A stretch of 64,000 nt of DNA from Nocardia anaemiae NBRC 100462 (GCF_001612725.1 NZ_BDAZ01000045.1:62001-126000); one strand, 5' to 3'. Shown: positions 43,210 through 51,528, numbered from the stretch's first letter. The notes: a model not told the origin generated them from the letters alone. A program made the numbers and translations.

Positions 43210-44355
43210 GTGACCACTTCATCGCCCCCTGACCTGCTGCCCGTCACCGTGCTCTCCGGCTTCCTGGGCGCGGGCAAGACGACCCTGCTCAACCACATCC
43301 TGGCCAATCGGGACGGTCGCCGCGTCGCGGTCATCGTCAATGACATGAGCGAGGTCAATATCGATGCCGCGCTGGTCGCCGGGCAGGGCCACCTCGATCG
43401 CACCGAGGAGAAGTTGGTCGAACTGACCAATGGCTGCATCTGCTGCACACTGCGCGAGGATCTGATCGAGGCGGTGGGCAGGCTCGCTCGCGAGGGCCGC
43501 TTCGATCAGTTGGTCATCGAATCGACGGGCATCTCCGAGCCGATGCCGGTCGCCGCGACCTTCGACTGGGAATTCGAGGACGGCTTCAAACTCGGCGATA
43601 TCGCTCGGCTGGACACCATGGTCACCGTGGTGGACGCCTCGACCTTCCTCGCCGAAATCGCCCGCGGGCAGGCCCTCGCCGAGCGGAATCTCGAAGCGGG
43701 CGAAGGCGATACGCGCACCATCGCCGACTTGCTCGTCGATCAGGTCGAATTCGCCGATGTCCTGCTGATCAATAAGACCGACCTGGTCAGTGCCAATGCC
43801 GCAGGAACCGTGGAAGCCACTGTGCGACGGCTGAATCCGCGCGCTCACGTGCTGCGCACCGAGAAAGGAGCGGTCGATCTCGCGGAAGTCCTCGCGACCG
43901 GCCGCTACAACCCCGTCGTCGCCGCCGAATCCGATGGCTGGGCCGAGGAACTGGCGGGCGGCCATACCCCGGAAACCGAGGAATACGGCATCCGCAGCCT
44001 CACCTACACCGCCGAGCGCCCCTTCCACCCGGAACGCCTCGCCGACGTCCTCGCCCAACTCCGAGGCATGTTGCGCAGCAAGGGTTTCTGCTGGCTCGCC
44101 AGCCGCCCCGAACTCGCCGCCATCTGGTCCCAAGCCGGGCCCAACCTGACCTTCGAACCCGCCGCCTGGTGGTCCGCCCTCGAAGTCCCCGCAGGCCAGG
44201 AAATAGTCTTCATCGGCATAAAACTCGACACCACCCACATCCGGACCCTCCTCGATACCGCCCTCCTCACCGACGACGAACTCAGCGCGGGCCCCACCAC
44301 CTGGACCACCTACCCCGACCCCTTCCCCTCCTGGGGCGCCCTCCACCAGCACTGA
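43210..44355 (+). CDS. COG0523 (CobW-family) GTP-dependent metallochaperone
   Basis: A 381-residue G3E GTPase. Walker A GFLGAGKTT is near residues 15-23, the metal-binding GCICCTLREDL (CxCC) near 76-86, the switch ESTGISEP near 104-111, and the guanine motif NKTD near 185-188. The C-terminal CobW_C domain carries AERPFHPERL and GFCWLASR. With a Zur box directly upstream, it is likely made during zinc starvation to deliver zinc to client proteins. GTG 43210 overlaps an AAGGAG, leaving no spacing, so the message may be leaderless. It ends in a convergent gap containing a degenerate repeat. Confidence 0.9.
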   Translation: MTTSSPPDLLPVTVLSGFLGAGKTTLLNHILANRDGRRVAVIVNDMSEVNIDAALVAGQGHLDRTEEKLVELTNGCICCTLREDLIEAVGRLAREGRFDQLVIESTGISEPMPVAATFDWEFEDGFKLGDIARLDTMVTVVDASTFLAEIARGQALAERNLEAGEGDTRTIADLLVDQVEFADVLLINKTDLVSANAAGTVEATVRRLNPRAHVLRTEKGAVDLAEVLATGRYNPVVAAESDGWAEELAGGHTPETEEYGIRSLTYTAERPFHPERLADVLAQLRGMLRSKGFCWLASRPELAAIWSQAGPNLTFEPAAWWSALEVPAGQEIVFIGIKLDTTHIRTLLDTALLTDDELSAGPTTWTTYPDPFPSWGALHQH

Positions 44356-44418
44356 CCTGGACAGCTGCTCTCCATGCAGGGCAAACGTCGAGCGCCCGCC
44401 ACCAGTACATTTCCGGTC
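44356..44418. repeat. Dispersed convergent-junction repeat, degenerate copy 3
   Basis: After the cobW stop the sequence keeps CTGGACAG, then GGGCAAACGTCGAGCG and CCGCCACCAGT, aligning with the arms and core of copies 1 and 2. The inverted symmetry is largely lost. It again sits exactly between convergent genes. Confidence 0.45.
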
Positions 44419-44419
44419 A

Positions 44420-45043
44420 CTAGTTGGAGATGCCGGGGGACTGGTGGATGTAGGTGGGGTCGGTGAGTTGGGTGAGCATGAAGGCGGCGATGTCGGCGCG
44501 GGCAATTTTGAGGGACAGGCCCTTGGCGTCGGCGGGGAAGCCTTGGCGGTAGGCGTCGGTGCGGGGGCCGTCGGTGAAGGCGCTCGGGCGGACGATGGTC
44601 CAGTCGAGGTTGCTGGCGCGGACGTATTTTTCCTGCTCGACGTGGTCGGCGTAGGCCGCGCGCAGCAGCATACCGAACATCACGTACTTCCAGAGGAAGT
44701 TCAGGTTGCCGCGGCTGTCGCCGACGCCGAGGGTGGTCTGGCAGATCAGGCGCCGCACCCCGGTCCGGTTCATCGCCTCGAGCACCGCACGGGTGCCTTC
44801 GGCCCGGATGACGCCCTTGCGGCCCGCGCCCAGCGAGATCAGTATCGCGTCCTGTCCGGCAACGGCCCGCTCCACCGAATTCGTATCGAGCACATCGCCC
44901 TCGACGATGTGCAGCCGCTCGTGCCGCTGCTGCACACTCGCCGCATTGCGAGTAAAGGCGGTGACCTCGTGGCCCTGTTCGAGCGCCTGCTCGACGACCA
45001 GCCGACCGACGGTGCCAGTGGCTCCGAAGACTGTGATGCGCAT
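44420..45043 (-). CDS. NAD(P)H-binding atypical SDR
   Basis: A 207-residue NAD(P)-binding protein. The Rossmann motif VFGATGTVGRLVVEQALEQG is near residues 5-24; later features are VEGDVLDTNSVERAVAGQDA, RLICQTTLGVGDSRGN, and the short C-terminal DLTWTIVRPSAFTDGP-like segment. It resembles flavin-reductase-like or NmrA-like atypical SDRs. The ATG has AGGAGA 5 bases upstream. It is a lone gene, divergent from nothing close, with a 160-base leader. Confidence 0.85.
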   Translation of the reverse strand: MRITVFGATGTVGRLVVEQALEQGHEVTAFTRNAASVQQRHERLHIVEGDVLDTNSVERAVAGQDAILISLGAGRKGVIRAEGTRAVLEAMNRTGVRRLICQTTLGVGDSRGNLNFLWKYVMFGMLLRAAYADHVEQEKYVRASNLDWTIVRPSAFTDGPRTDAYRQGFPADAKGLSLKIARADIAAFMLTQLTDPTYIHQSPGISN

Positions 45044-45151
45044 GATGTTCTCCTGTGTTGAAAGTTGTTGTGCTGTTGGTGAATCCAGTACATCAACGGA
45101 GAACGAGACGAACCATGGCCGTGCGTCTCGAGAACATACGCACGTGTCTAC

Positions 45152-45179
45152 GCCCGCGCCCCGAAACCGGGACGCGGGC
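45152..45179 (-). terminator. Hairpin after the epoxide hydrolase gene
   Basis: GCCCGCG and CGCGGGC with inner CCCG/CGGG pair across an AAAC loop, with one inner mismatch. It lies 25-52 bases past the stop of the minus-strand hydrolase gene. Confidence 0.5.
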
Positions 45180-45203
45180 TGATGAACAGCGGTACTGAGC
45201 TGA

Positions 45204-46289
45204 TCAGCGGTACTGGGCGAAGAACTCTGTGATCTCACCGGCCATCAAGGCGGGCGCGGCGTGGTGCAGGTAGTGGGTGTACACGTCATGGGTCTTCCAG
45301 GACACGATATTGGCGTGATCGCGGTCGGCGAACCGGCGGATTCCGTGGAAATCACCGTTCGATCCGGACAATGCCAGCGGCACCGTGGTCGGTTCGGTCG
45401 GCTGCTGCGCCTTGGCCTTCTCGAAGTAGTGCCGAATCGCGGAACCAGCGGTGCCGGTGAGCCAATGGATCGCGATATTCGTGAGCACGAATTCGTCGTC
45501 CAGGTCCGGACCGAGCAGCTGGCTGTTCCAGCCGACCAGCCCGGTCGGCGAATCCATCAGCGCATGCGCCAGCGTCTGCGGCTGCTGCGACTGCAGGATA
45601 TTGAAGCCCATCTTGTTTTTGACGAACCAATCCAGCGTCGCCAGTGACTGCTGCTCGTCCTCGGTGAGGTCGGCCAGTTCCGCCGGATCGCCCGACGGGA
45701 ACGAGTACACCTGCGAAACCTGAATGCCGACAACGCTTTCCGGCGCCACCCGACCGAGTTCCGGCGAGATCTGCGCGCCACCGTCATTGCCGACGGCGCC
45801 GTACTTCGCATACCCGAGCCGCCGCATCAGCTCGGCCCAGGCCTTGGCGATGCGCTGATCGTTCCAGCCGGATTCCGTTGTCGGACCGGAGAATCCGTAG
45901 CCCGGCACCGACGGAATGACCAAATCGAATCCGGCCGCCGTCAACGGCTCGATGACACCCAGGAATTCGACGAACGTGCCGGGCCACCCGTGGGTCAGGA
46001 TCAGCGGAAAGGCGTTGTCCTGCCGCGCCTTCACGTGCAGGAAGTGGATGTTCTGCCCGTCGATCTCGGTGCTGAACTGCGGGTAGGCGTTCAGTTTCGC
46101 CTCGATCTCGCGCCAGTCGAACCCGTCGCGCCAGTAGTTCACCAGATGCCGCACCCGATCCACGCTCACCCCGTAGGTGTCATCCGAACCCGGAATCTGA
46201 TCTGCCCAGCGGGTGCGGGCCAGCCGGTTCTGCAGGTCGTCCAGCTCGGCCTGGTCGATGTGGATGGTGAAGGGGGTGATGGCGTTCAT
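45204..46289 (-). CDS. Epoxide hydrolase-like alpha/beta hydrolase
   Basis: A 361-residue protein with the EHN N-terminal domain (FTIHIDQAELDDLQNRLART near residues 7-26, including DWREIEAKLNAYPQF) and an alpha/beta-hydrolase core. The oxyanion HGWPGTFVEF is at 100-109, the nucleophile Asp169 in GAVGNDGGAQ, and the base His probably in the C-terminal YTHYLHHAAP. Similar proteins open epoxides, and juvenile-hormone-type hydrolases share the EHN domain. It is divergent from a TetR gene, with a duplicated operator between. The DNA just past the stop repeats CAGCGGTACTG in tandem. Confidence 0.88.
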   Translation of the reverse strand: MNAITPFTIHIDQAELDDLQNRLARTRWADQIPGSDDTYGVSVDRVRHLVNYWRDGFDWREIEAKLNAYPQFSTEIDGQNIHFLHVKARQDNAFPLILTHGWPGTFVEFLGVIEPLTAAGFDLVIPSVPGYGFSGPTTESGWNDQRIAKAWAELMRRLGYAKYGAVGNDGGAQISPELGRVAPESVVGIQVSQVYSFPSGDPAELADLTEDEQQSLATLDWFVKNKMGFNILQSQQPQTLAHALMDSPTGLVGWNSQLLGPDLDDEFVLTNIAIHWLTGTAGSAIRHYFEKAKAQQPTEPTTVPLALSGSNGDFHGIRRFADRDHANIVSWKTHDVYTHYLHHAAPALMAGEITEFFAQYR

Positions 46290-46301
46290 TTCTACTCCTT
46301 G

Positions 46302-46357
46302 TGAAACGGAATGCTTCGTTCTGTTTAAACAGTATCAGAACGGATCATTCCGTTTCA
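46302..46357. promoter_or_regulatory. Duplicated operator between epoxide hydrolase and TetR genes
   Basis: Two 22-base arms, 46302-46323 and 46336-46357, are inverted copies with two mismatches. Inside each is a 16-bp palindrome: AACGGA-ATGC-TTCGTT (46305-46320, one mismatch) and AACGGA-TCAT-TCCGTT (46339-46354, perfect). It fills the 85-base divergent gap, so the TetR at 46375 very likely binds two dimers here. Confidence 0.75.
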
Positions 46358-46374
46358 AGTGCTATTCTGAACTC

Positions 46375-47022
46375 ATGCCGAAAACAGCCGATACCCCAGC
46401 TCAAAAGGGTCTGCCCGGGCGCAAGGCGCAGGCCGCCCGCAATGATGGGCTCATCCTCGAGGCCGCCCGCGCGGTCTTCCTCGCCGATGCCAATGCCCCC
46501 ATCGCCGCCGTCGCCGAGCGCGCGGGAGTGGGCATCAGCGCCCTCTATCGCCGCTATCCGAGCAAGGAGGTGCTGCTGCGCACCCTCTGCCAACAAGGTC
46601 TACGCCGCTATAACGCCGAAGCAGATGCCGCACTGGAGGATTCGGACGGCTGGCGCGGTCTGGTCGGATTCCTGGAACGGGTAGTCGACGCGGATGTGCA
46701 CTCGTTGGCGGTACATCTGGCTGGCACTTTCACCCCGGATGAGTCGATTCTTCCGGATGTCACGCATTCGGGTGAGGTCACCGAAGAACTGGTGCGGCGG
46801 GCTCACGCGTCCGGTCGGCTGCGCGCGGATGTCAATGCCAACGACCTCGGTCTAGTCCTGGAAGCGTGCGCGGCCATCGCCATGCCGGACCAGGCCCGAA
46901 CCGCGGAACTACGCAGGCGCGTGCTGGCCATGTTGATCGCGGGTCTCTCCGGAAAAGGTGAACTGCCCGGTCCGCCGCCGCAGGCGGGCGAATTCGCATG
47001 GCGCTGGCAACCGCGCGAGTAA
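46375..47022 (+). CDS. TetR family regulator of the epoxide hydrolase pair
   Basis: A 215-residue TetR protein. The HTH domain is NDGLILEAARAVFLADANAP then IAAVAERAGVGISALYRRYP near residues 23-62, with the KEVLLRTLC helix following. The C-terminal domain ends in GPPPQAGEFAWRWQPRE. The ATG is the first in-frame Met after the operator. Its position opposite the hydrolase gene and the two-site operator between them support control of both genes. The inducer is unknown. Confidence 0.9.
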   Translation: MPKTADTPAQKGLPGRKAQAARNDGLILEAARAVFLADANAPIAAVAERAGVGISALYRRYPSKEVLLRTLCQQGLRRYNAEADAALEDSDGWRGLVGFLERVVDADVHSLAVHLAGTFTPDESILPDVTHSGEVTEELVRRAHASGRLRADVNANDLGLVLEACAAIAMPDQARTAELRRRVLAMLIAGLSGKGELPGPPPQAGEFAWRWQPRE

Positions 47023-47044
47023 CGCCGATGAGATCTGCTACGGC

Positions 47045-48535
47045 TCAGGCGGTGGATGTCCATGGTGCGCCGGGACGGGACAGGGGGCGGATCGCGCGGC
47101 CGTCGACCCATGCGGTCCAGCCGTTGTTGCAGGCGATTTGCGCCCAGTCCCCGGCGCGGCCGAGGATCTGCAGTTCGACGCCGGGATCGATGCTCGAGAT
47201 CGGATCGAGGCTCGGATCGGGCGCGGCCCAGGCGTCCAACCCGCCCTCGGGCACCAGGTGGGTCGGGTACCAGAGGGCGGCGAGGGGTTCGATGGCGCGG
47301 CCGTCGACCCATGCGGTCCAGCCGTTGTTGCAGGCGATATGTGCCCAGTCGCCGGAGCGCTCCAGGATCTGGAGTTCGACGCGCGGATCGATGCGGGCGA
47401 CGGGTGGTCGAGTCGAGTCGGGAGTGGCCCATGCGGGCATGCCGTTGGCGGGCACCTGGTGGGTCGGATGAAATGCCGGTGTGCCGCCGCGCTGGACCTC
47501 CGGCACGATATCCGTGGGTACGGCGGATGCGTCCAATGCCGGTATGCCACCGGCGAACGGCTTGACCACGGCGGGATCCAGCACATCGCGCACCAGTCGG
47601 AGCGCGACTTCGGTTGTGGTCTCGAATAATTCGGCACGCGGGTTGCGCGCCGTCAGCTCGCGCCAGCATGCGAACCGGGTCGAGAACGTGGAACGGAACA
47701 CCGTGAAATGGGCGAGTGTGTCCTGTTTCGTTGCCGCACTTGACATTACGACAATTCTCCCGATCGTCAACAGTTGACCGAACGACCGCGCCACCGCGAT
47801 TCCGGCATCGGTGAATCGGTAGCTACCGAGCGCCTCCAGTCGAACAAGGCCGAGCGACGCCAGCCTGGCCAGTCCCTCCGGCATCCGACCGGCCGCCGCC
47901 GCGAGTGATATCGGTGTCGCGCCCTGTGCGGCGGACAAGGCCCAACGGGTGTCGCCGGAGGCCAGCCCCTTGGCGAGTTGCTCCTCCAGCTCGAGCGCCC
48001 GCAGTTCGAGTGGTCCGGGCGCGACGTTTCGACGCAGGACCCCGGCCAGGCGGGCCTCTTGGGCCGCATCGGCGGCGGCGAGCAGTGCGGCGAATGTGAT
48101 GAGATCGAGGTCGATCGGCGGTGATGCGAATCCGGGGCCGTAGGAACTGAGATCGAGCAGCTGGTCGACCAGCATGGTGGCCTGGGTGAGCGTTGGCACG
48201 ACGGTGAAGTCGAAGCCGCCGTCGGTCTCGGTCTGCATGACGAAGGTGTCGTCTTCGTCCCCGCGCAGCACCAGCGCAGCTGTCCAGTGGTCCTGCCCGA
48301 CGTGGTTGGCGGTGATGGCGGTGGTGTGGGCGGGCTCGGCGGCGATCCGTAGTGCTCCCGTCGCGGGTCCGGTGAGTCGGTCGTCCGCTTCGAGCAGTCC
48401 GGTGTCCCGCAGCGCCGCCACCGGGTCGTTCGGCGGGGTCGTCAGCGGCAGGGCGGACTGCGGTCCAGCCTTCAGCTCGGCGATGGACAAGGCCGCGGCG
48501 AGTTGGTCCGGGGCCAGTCGGAAGCGCATCAACAT
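47045..48535 (-). CDS. Hypothetical protein with C-terminal tandem SH3-like domains
   Basis: A 496-residue protein I do not recognise overall. The N-terminal about 330 residues are Leu/Ala-rich without a signal peptide, starting MRFRLAPDQLAAALSIAELK. Near residues 360-490 two SH3-like repeats follow, each with HPTHQVPANGMPAW-type and VELQILERSGDWAHIACNNG sequence, then WTAWVDGRAI. The two copies share a 44-base stretch exactly at DNA level, showing recent duplication or gene conversion. Bacterial SH3 repeats often bind peptidoglycan or peptides, but no export signal is visible. The ATG has GGAAGGAG about 7 bases upstream. A C-terminal link with secretion-system proteins was considered but cannot be shown. 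Confidence 0.75.
   Translation of the reverse strand: MLMRFRLAPDQLAAALSIAELKAGPQSALPLTTPPNDPVAALRDTGLLEADDRLTGPATGALRIAAEPAHTTAITANHVGQDHWTAALVLRGDEDDTFVMQTETDGGFDFTVVPTLTQATMLVDQLLDLSSYGPGFASPPIDLDLITFAALLAAADAAQEARLAGVLRRNVAPGPLELRALELEEQLAKGLASGDTRWALSAAQGATPISLAAAAGRMPEGLARLASLGLVRLEALGSYRFTDAGIAVARSFGQLLTIGRIVVMSSAATKQDTLAHFTVFRSTFSTRFACWRELTARNPRAELFETTTEVALRLVRDVLDPAVVKPFAGGIPALDASAVPTDIVPEVQRGGTPAFHPTHQVPANGMPAWATPDSTRPPVARIDPRVELQILERSGDWAHIACNNGWTAWVDGRAIEPLAALWYPTHLVPEGGLDAWAAPDPSLDPISSIDPGVELQILGRAGDWAQIACNNGWTAWVDGRAIRPLSRPGAPWTSTA
47094..47137. repeat. 44-base direct repeat, unit 1
   Basis: Identical to 47295-47338. It encodes the NNGWTAWVDGRA core of the second SH3-like domain. 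The spacing of 201 bases equals 67 codons, one domain. Confidence 0.9.
47295..47338. repeat. 44-base direct repeat, unit 2
   Basis: Identical to 47094-47137; encodes the same core in the first SH3-like domain. Confidence 0.9.
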
Positions 48536-48711
48536 CGTCGACTCCTTCCCGCGCCCGGGTTCTTGGGTCGACCGAATCACATTTATGGTTTCACATGCGG
48601 CGATTGCTCAGCAACATGCCGTCTGAGGTCTCGACCTGCGAAGTTTCGGACCGGGTTGCCCGCTTGGATCTGCCGCGCAACCCGCTCCGGTAGGGGCCGG
48701 ATGCAGCCGAG

Positions 48712-49503
48712 CTAGCGCGGTGCCAGAAACAGCGTCTGGGTGCTTCGGCCGAGCGGGCCCTTTTCATCGAAGAGCGACGACTCGGCCAAGCCGATGCCGT
48801 GCGGTTGCGGATAGGTCGCGGCATCCAGGCAGACCCATTCGCCGACCGGCTGTCGGTGCAGGGTGACGGTGAGATCGGTATTGATGAACAGGTATTGGTG
48901 CCAATCCAGCACCCGGCTGACACCATTGCCCGAATCCGCCGCGGCGAGAGTACGTTCCAGCGGACTCGGCGTGGTACCCGCGACGATCGGATACTTCAGC
49001 CGGATCCAGCAGATCGCCGGGCCGGGATCTTCGAAGGACCCGGTGACGAAGCGGTAGTCGATACCGGTGTGAAACCCGATGGACTGCGTCGACGGAAAGT
49101 GCGAGGTCACCGCCTGATCCGGTCCGGGACGGACACCGCTCGGCAGGAACTGCTCGGGCAGTTCGAGTTCCGGCTCGGCGAGCTTGAATCGCCAGGCATT
49201 CGCTCGCATGACCGGTCCGTGATCGGTGGACAGGGTCGCCTCGATCAGCTCCACACTGCGTCCCGGGCGGCCCACCCGGGCCGTCACCGTCAGCGGCTCC
49301 AAGGGAACCGGGCCAAGGATTTCCACCGCGACCCGCCCGATCTGGAATCCGGCTCGCGGCTCACACCGCTCGATGGCGTGCCCGAGTAGCGCCGATGGTG
49401 GTCCGGCATGCTGGGCGTCGGGTGACCACGGACCGCGGGTCAGTTCGGTAGAGACGAACCGATTCGGATTCGCCGGATCTGGGATGTAGAAGGCGTCGGT
49501 CAC
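48712..49503 (-). CDS. Acyl-CoA thioesterase-family protein
   Basis: A 263-residue double-hotdog thioesterase of the TesB-like group. Evidence is the N-terminal FVSTELTRGPWSPDAQHAGP then PSALLGHAIE near residues 16-44 (first hotdog with the conserved Gly-Pro-x-x-Ala-Leu-Leu), ARVGRPGRSVELIEATL near 75-91, and the second hotdog with WHQYLFINTDLTVTLHRQPV near 201-220 plus GIGLAESSLFDEKG. It would hydrolyse acyl-CoA to free acid and CoA. The start is GTG. It lies 81 bases downstream of the ketoacyl synthase-direction genes on the same strand, but co-transcription is uncertain. Confidence 0.85.
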   Translation of the reverse strand: MTDAFYIPDPANPNRFVSTELTRGPWSPDAQHAGPPSALLGHAIERCEPRAGFQIGRVAVEILGPVPLEPLTVTARVGRPGRSVELIEATLSTDHGPVMRANAWRFKLAEPELELPEQFLPSGVRPGPDQAVTSHFPSTQSIGFHTGIDYRFVTGSFEDPGPAICWIRLKYPIVAGTTPSPLERTLAAADSGNGVSRVLDWHQYLFINTDLTVTLHRQPVGEWVCLDAATYPQPHGIGLAESSLFDEKGPLGRSTQTLFLAPR

Positions 49504-49584
49504 GTCGTTGTCCCGTTCCGCTGGGTTGTTCGTACGGTTAACGATTCTGCTACGACGCTACTCGGCGGCGATCGGCCGCCACCG

Positions 49585-50829
49585 CTATGCCCGGCCGAAG
49601 GTGAGGGCGACATTGTGGCCGCCGAAGCCGAACGAGTTGTTGAGTGCGAAATCGATGCGCTGCTCGCGGGGCGTGCCCGCCACGATATCGAGGTCGATCC
49701 CCAGATCCCGATTGTCGAGATTCAATGTGGGCGGGACGATTTGGTCGCGCAGTGTCAACATGGTGAGGATCGATTCGAGCGCACCGACCGCGCCGATCGA
49801 ATGGCCGAGTGCGGATTTGGGCGCGTAGACCGAGGCCTCCGGGGTGACCGCGGTGATGGCATTGGCTTCCGACGCGTCACCGATCGAGGTCGAGGTGGCG
49901 TGCGCATTGACGTGCTGAATATCCGAAACCCGAAGTCCGGCAGTGCATATCGCCTTGCGCATGGCGCGCGCCGCACCGATGCCTTCCGGTTCCGAGGCGA
50001 CGATGTGATAGGCGTCGGAGGTGATCCCAGCGCCGAGCACGCGGCCGTGAATCCGCGCGCCGCGCGCCCGCGCATGCCGCTCGGACTCCAGCACCAGAAG
50101 CGCCCCCGCCTCACCGAAGACGAACCCGTCGCGATCCCGGTCGAATGGTCGCGATGCCCGCTCCGGTTCGTCATTGCGCGTGCTCATCGCCCGCATCATG
50201 GCGAAACTCGCGATCGGCACCGCATCGATATGCCCCTCGACACCACCGGCCACCACGACATCGGCCTCGCCGGTGGTGATCAGCCGCCAGCCGTGCGCGA
50301 TCGCCTCCGAACCGGATGAGCAGGCCGAGACGGGCGCGAAAACCCCTGCCTTGGCACCGATTTCGAGCCCGACCGTCGCGGCCGGACCATTCGGCATCAC
50401 CATCGGCACCGACATCGGCGACACCTTGCGATAGCCGCCGTCGCGCATCGAATCGACGGCATTGATCAGCGCATCGCCGCCGCCGAGACCGGTGCCGATG
50501 ACGACCGCGAGCCGCTCGCCCTCCACCTCGGGCGCACCCGCCTTACGCCAGACCTGGCGGCCGAGCACCAGGGCCATCTGCTCGACATAGGAGTGGCGGC
50601 GCTGTTCGACGCGGGTGAGCTGATCACCCGGCTGTGACTTCAACTTGCCGCCGATGCGGACCGGCAGATCGTATTCGGCCACGAAATCGTCCGCGAGCAT
50701 GCCGATGCCGCTGCGCCCGGCGAGCAGCCCGGACCAGGTCGCGTCGACGTCATCGGCGAGCGATGTGGTCGCGGCGACCGCGGTGACCACGACGGCCGGG
50801 CGAGTTTCTGAAGCGATTGTTACAGTCAC
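49585..50829 (-). CDS. 3-oxoacyl-ACP synthase (KasA/FabF-like)
   Basis: A 414-residue beta-ketoacyl synthase II, close in length to mycobacterial KasA. The catalytic triad is complete: Cys170 in VSACSSGSEAIAHGW, His in NAHATSTSIGD, and His in KSALGHSIGAVGALES, with GFGGHN at the end. It condenses malonyl-ACP with an acyl-ACP. Unlike kasA-kasB in the fatty-acid operon, it stands alone, divergent from a TetR gene, so it is probably a regulated accessory synthase. GTG 50829 is the start; an operator arm lies within codons 2-6. Confidence 0.9.
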   Translation of the reverse strand: MTVTIASETRPAVVVTAVAATTSLADDVDATWSGLLAGRSGIGMLADDFVAEYDLPVRIGGKLKSQPGDQLTRVEQRRHSYVEQMALVLGRQVWRKAGAPEVEGERLAVVIGTGLGGGDALINAVDSMRDGGYRKVSPMSVPMVMPNGPAATVGLEIGAKAGVFAPVSACSSGSEAIAHGWRLITTGEADVVVAGGVEGHIDAVPIASFAMMRAMSTRNDEPERASRPFDRDRDGFVFGEAGALLVLESERHARARGARIHGRVLGAGITSDAYHIVASEPEGIGAARAMRKAICTAGLRVSDIQHVNAHATSTSIGDASEANAITAVTPEASVYAPKSALGHSIGAVGALESILTMLTLRDQIVPPTLNLDNRDLGIDLDIVAGTPREQRIDFALNNSFGFGGHNVALTFGRA

Positions 50830-50861
50830 GATGTCATGAATACCTGTACCAATCGCTACAG
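50812..50861. promoter_or_regulatory. Operator between ketoacyl synthase and TetR genes
   Basis: AGCGATTGTTACAG (50812-50825) and CTGTACCAATCGCT (50844-50857) are inverted copies with one mismatch and 18 bases between. CTGTA-N8-TACAG (50844-50861) is also a palindrome, so three TACAG/CTGTA half-sites occur. The left arm is inside the synthase coding region. Confidence 0.65.
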
Positions 50862-50868
50862 TCAACTC

Positions 50869-51426
50869 ATGGCCCGTCCCCTCGACCACGCGAAACGCGC
50901 CGACCTGCTGGCCGGTGTCGTCGAATACATCGCCGCCCACGGCCTCGGCGATCTGTCGCTGCGCCCGCTCGCCGCGGAACTCGGTACCAGCTCGCGCATG
51001 CTGATCCACTACTTCAACACCAAGGAAGAACTGCTGGTACAGGCGCTGACAACGCAGCGTCCGGATATTGCCGCGGTCTTCGCGGGGGTCCGGGATGCGG
51101 CTTCGCTGCGCGAGCGGCTCGCCGAATTCTGTGCGGTGAATATCGCGGGGGAGGCCACGACGAGTGTGCGGGTGCTGTTGCAGGTGCTGGGGGCGGCGTG
51201 CGTGCCGGGTAGTCCCTATGCCGAATATGCGAATGCCGCGATCGCGACCTTCATCGGCACGCTGACCGATGCCCTGCGTCGAATCGAATCCATCGATGAC
51301 CCGGAAGTCGTTGCCACACTATTGGTTTCGGGGCTGCGCGGCATCATCCAGGATCGACTGATCACCGGTGATGTGGAGCGCACCGATCGGGCTGCGCGCA
51401 GGTTGATCGACCAAACCATCCGTTAG
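50869..51426 (+). CDS. TetR family regulator of the ketoacyl synthase pair
   Basis: A 185-residue TetR protein starting MARPLDHAKRADLLAGVVEY, with HTH residues LGDLSLRPLAAELGTSSRML then IHYFNTKEELLVQAL near residues 25-59. ATG 50836 would add 11 residues but lies within the operator, so 50869 is preferred. It likely represses itself and the divergent synthase. A strong two-way hairpin follows the stop. Confidence 0.88.
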   Translation: MARPLDHAKRADLLAGVVEYIAAHGLGDLSLRPLAAELGTSSRMLIHYFNTKEELLVQALTTQRPDIAAVFAGVRDAASLRERLAEFCAVNIAGEATTSVRVLLQVLGAACVPGSPYAEYANAAIATFIGTLTDALRRIESIDDPEVVATLLVSGLRGIIQDRLITGDVERTDRAARRLIDQTIR

Positions 51427-51469
51427 GCACCATATTTCGATCCGCTGATGTGTGGTGGCAAACGAAAAC

Positions 51470-51511
51470 CCCTGTGTCGGCCGCACTTTACAATGTGCGG
51501 CCGACACAGGG
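51470..51511. terminator. Bidirectional terminator between TetR and DUF1772 genes
   Basis: CCCTGTGTCGGCCGCAC and GTGCGGCCGACACAGGG form a perfect 17-bp stem with an 8-base loop. A flanking AAAA gives a U run in the minus direction. It serves the two convergent genes. Confidence 0.85.
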
Positions 51512-51528
51512 TATTCGATCGGGCTGCG

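Noticed and set aside
49504..49584. Attachment or regulatory element between the thioesterase and ketoacyl synthase genes
   Set aside because: No palindrome or repeat is visible; it is an ordinary short spacer.
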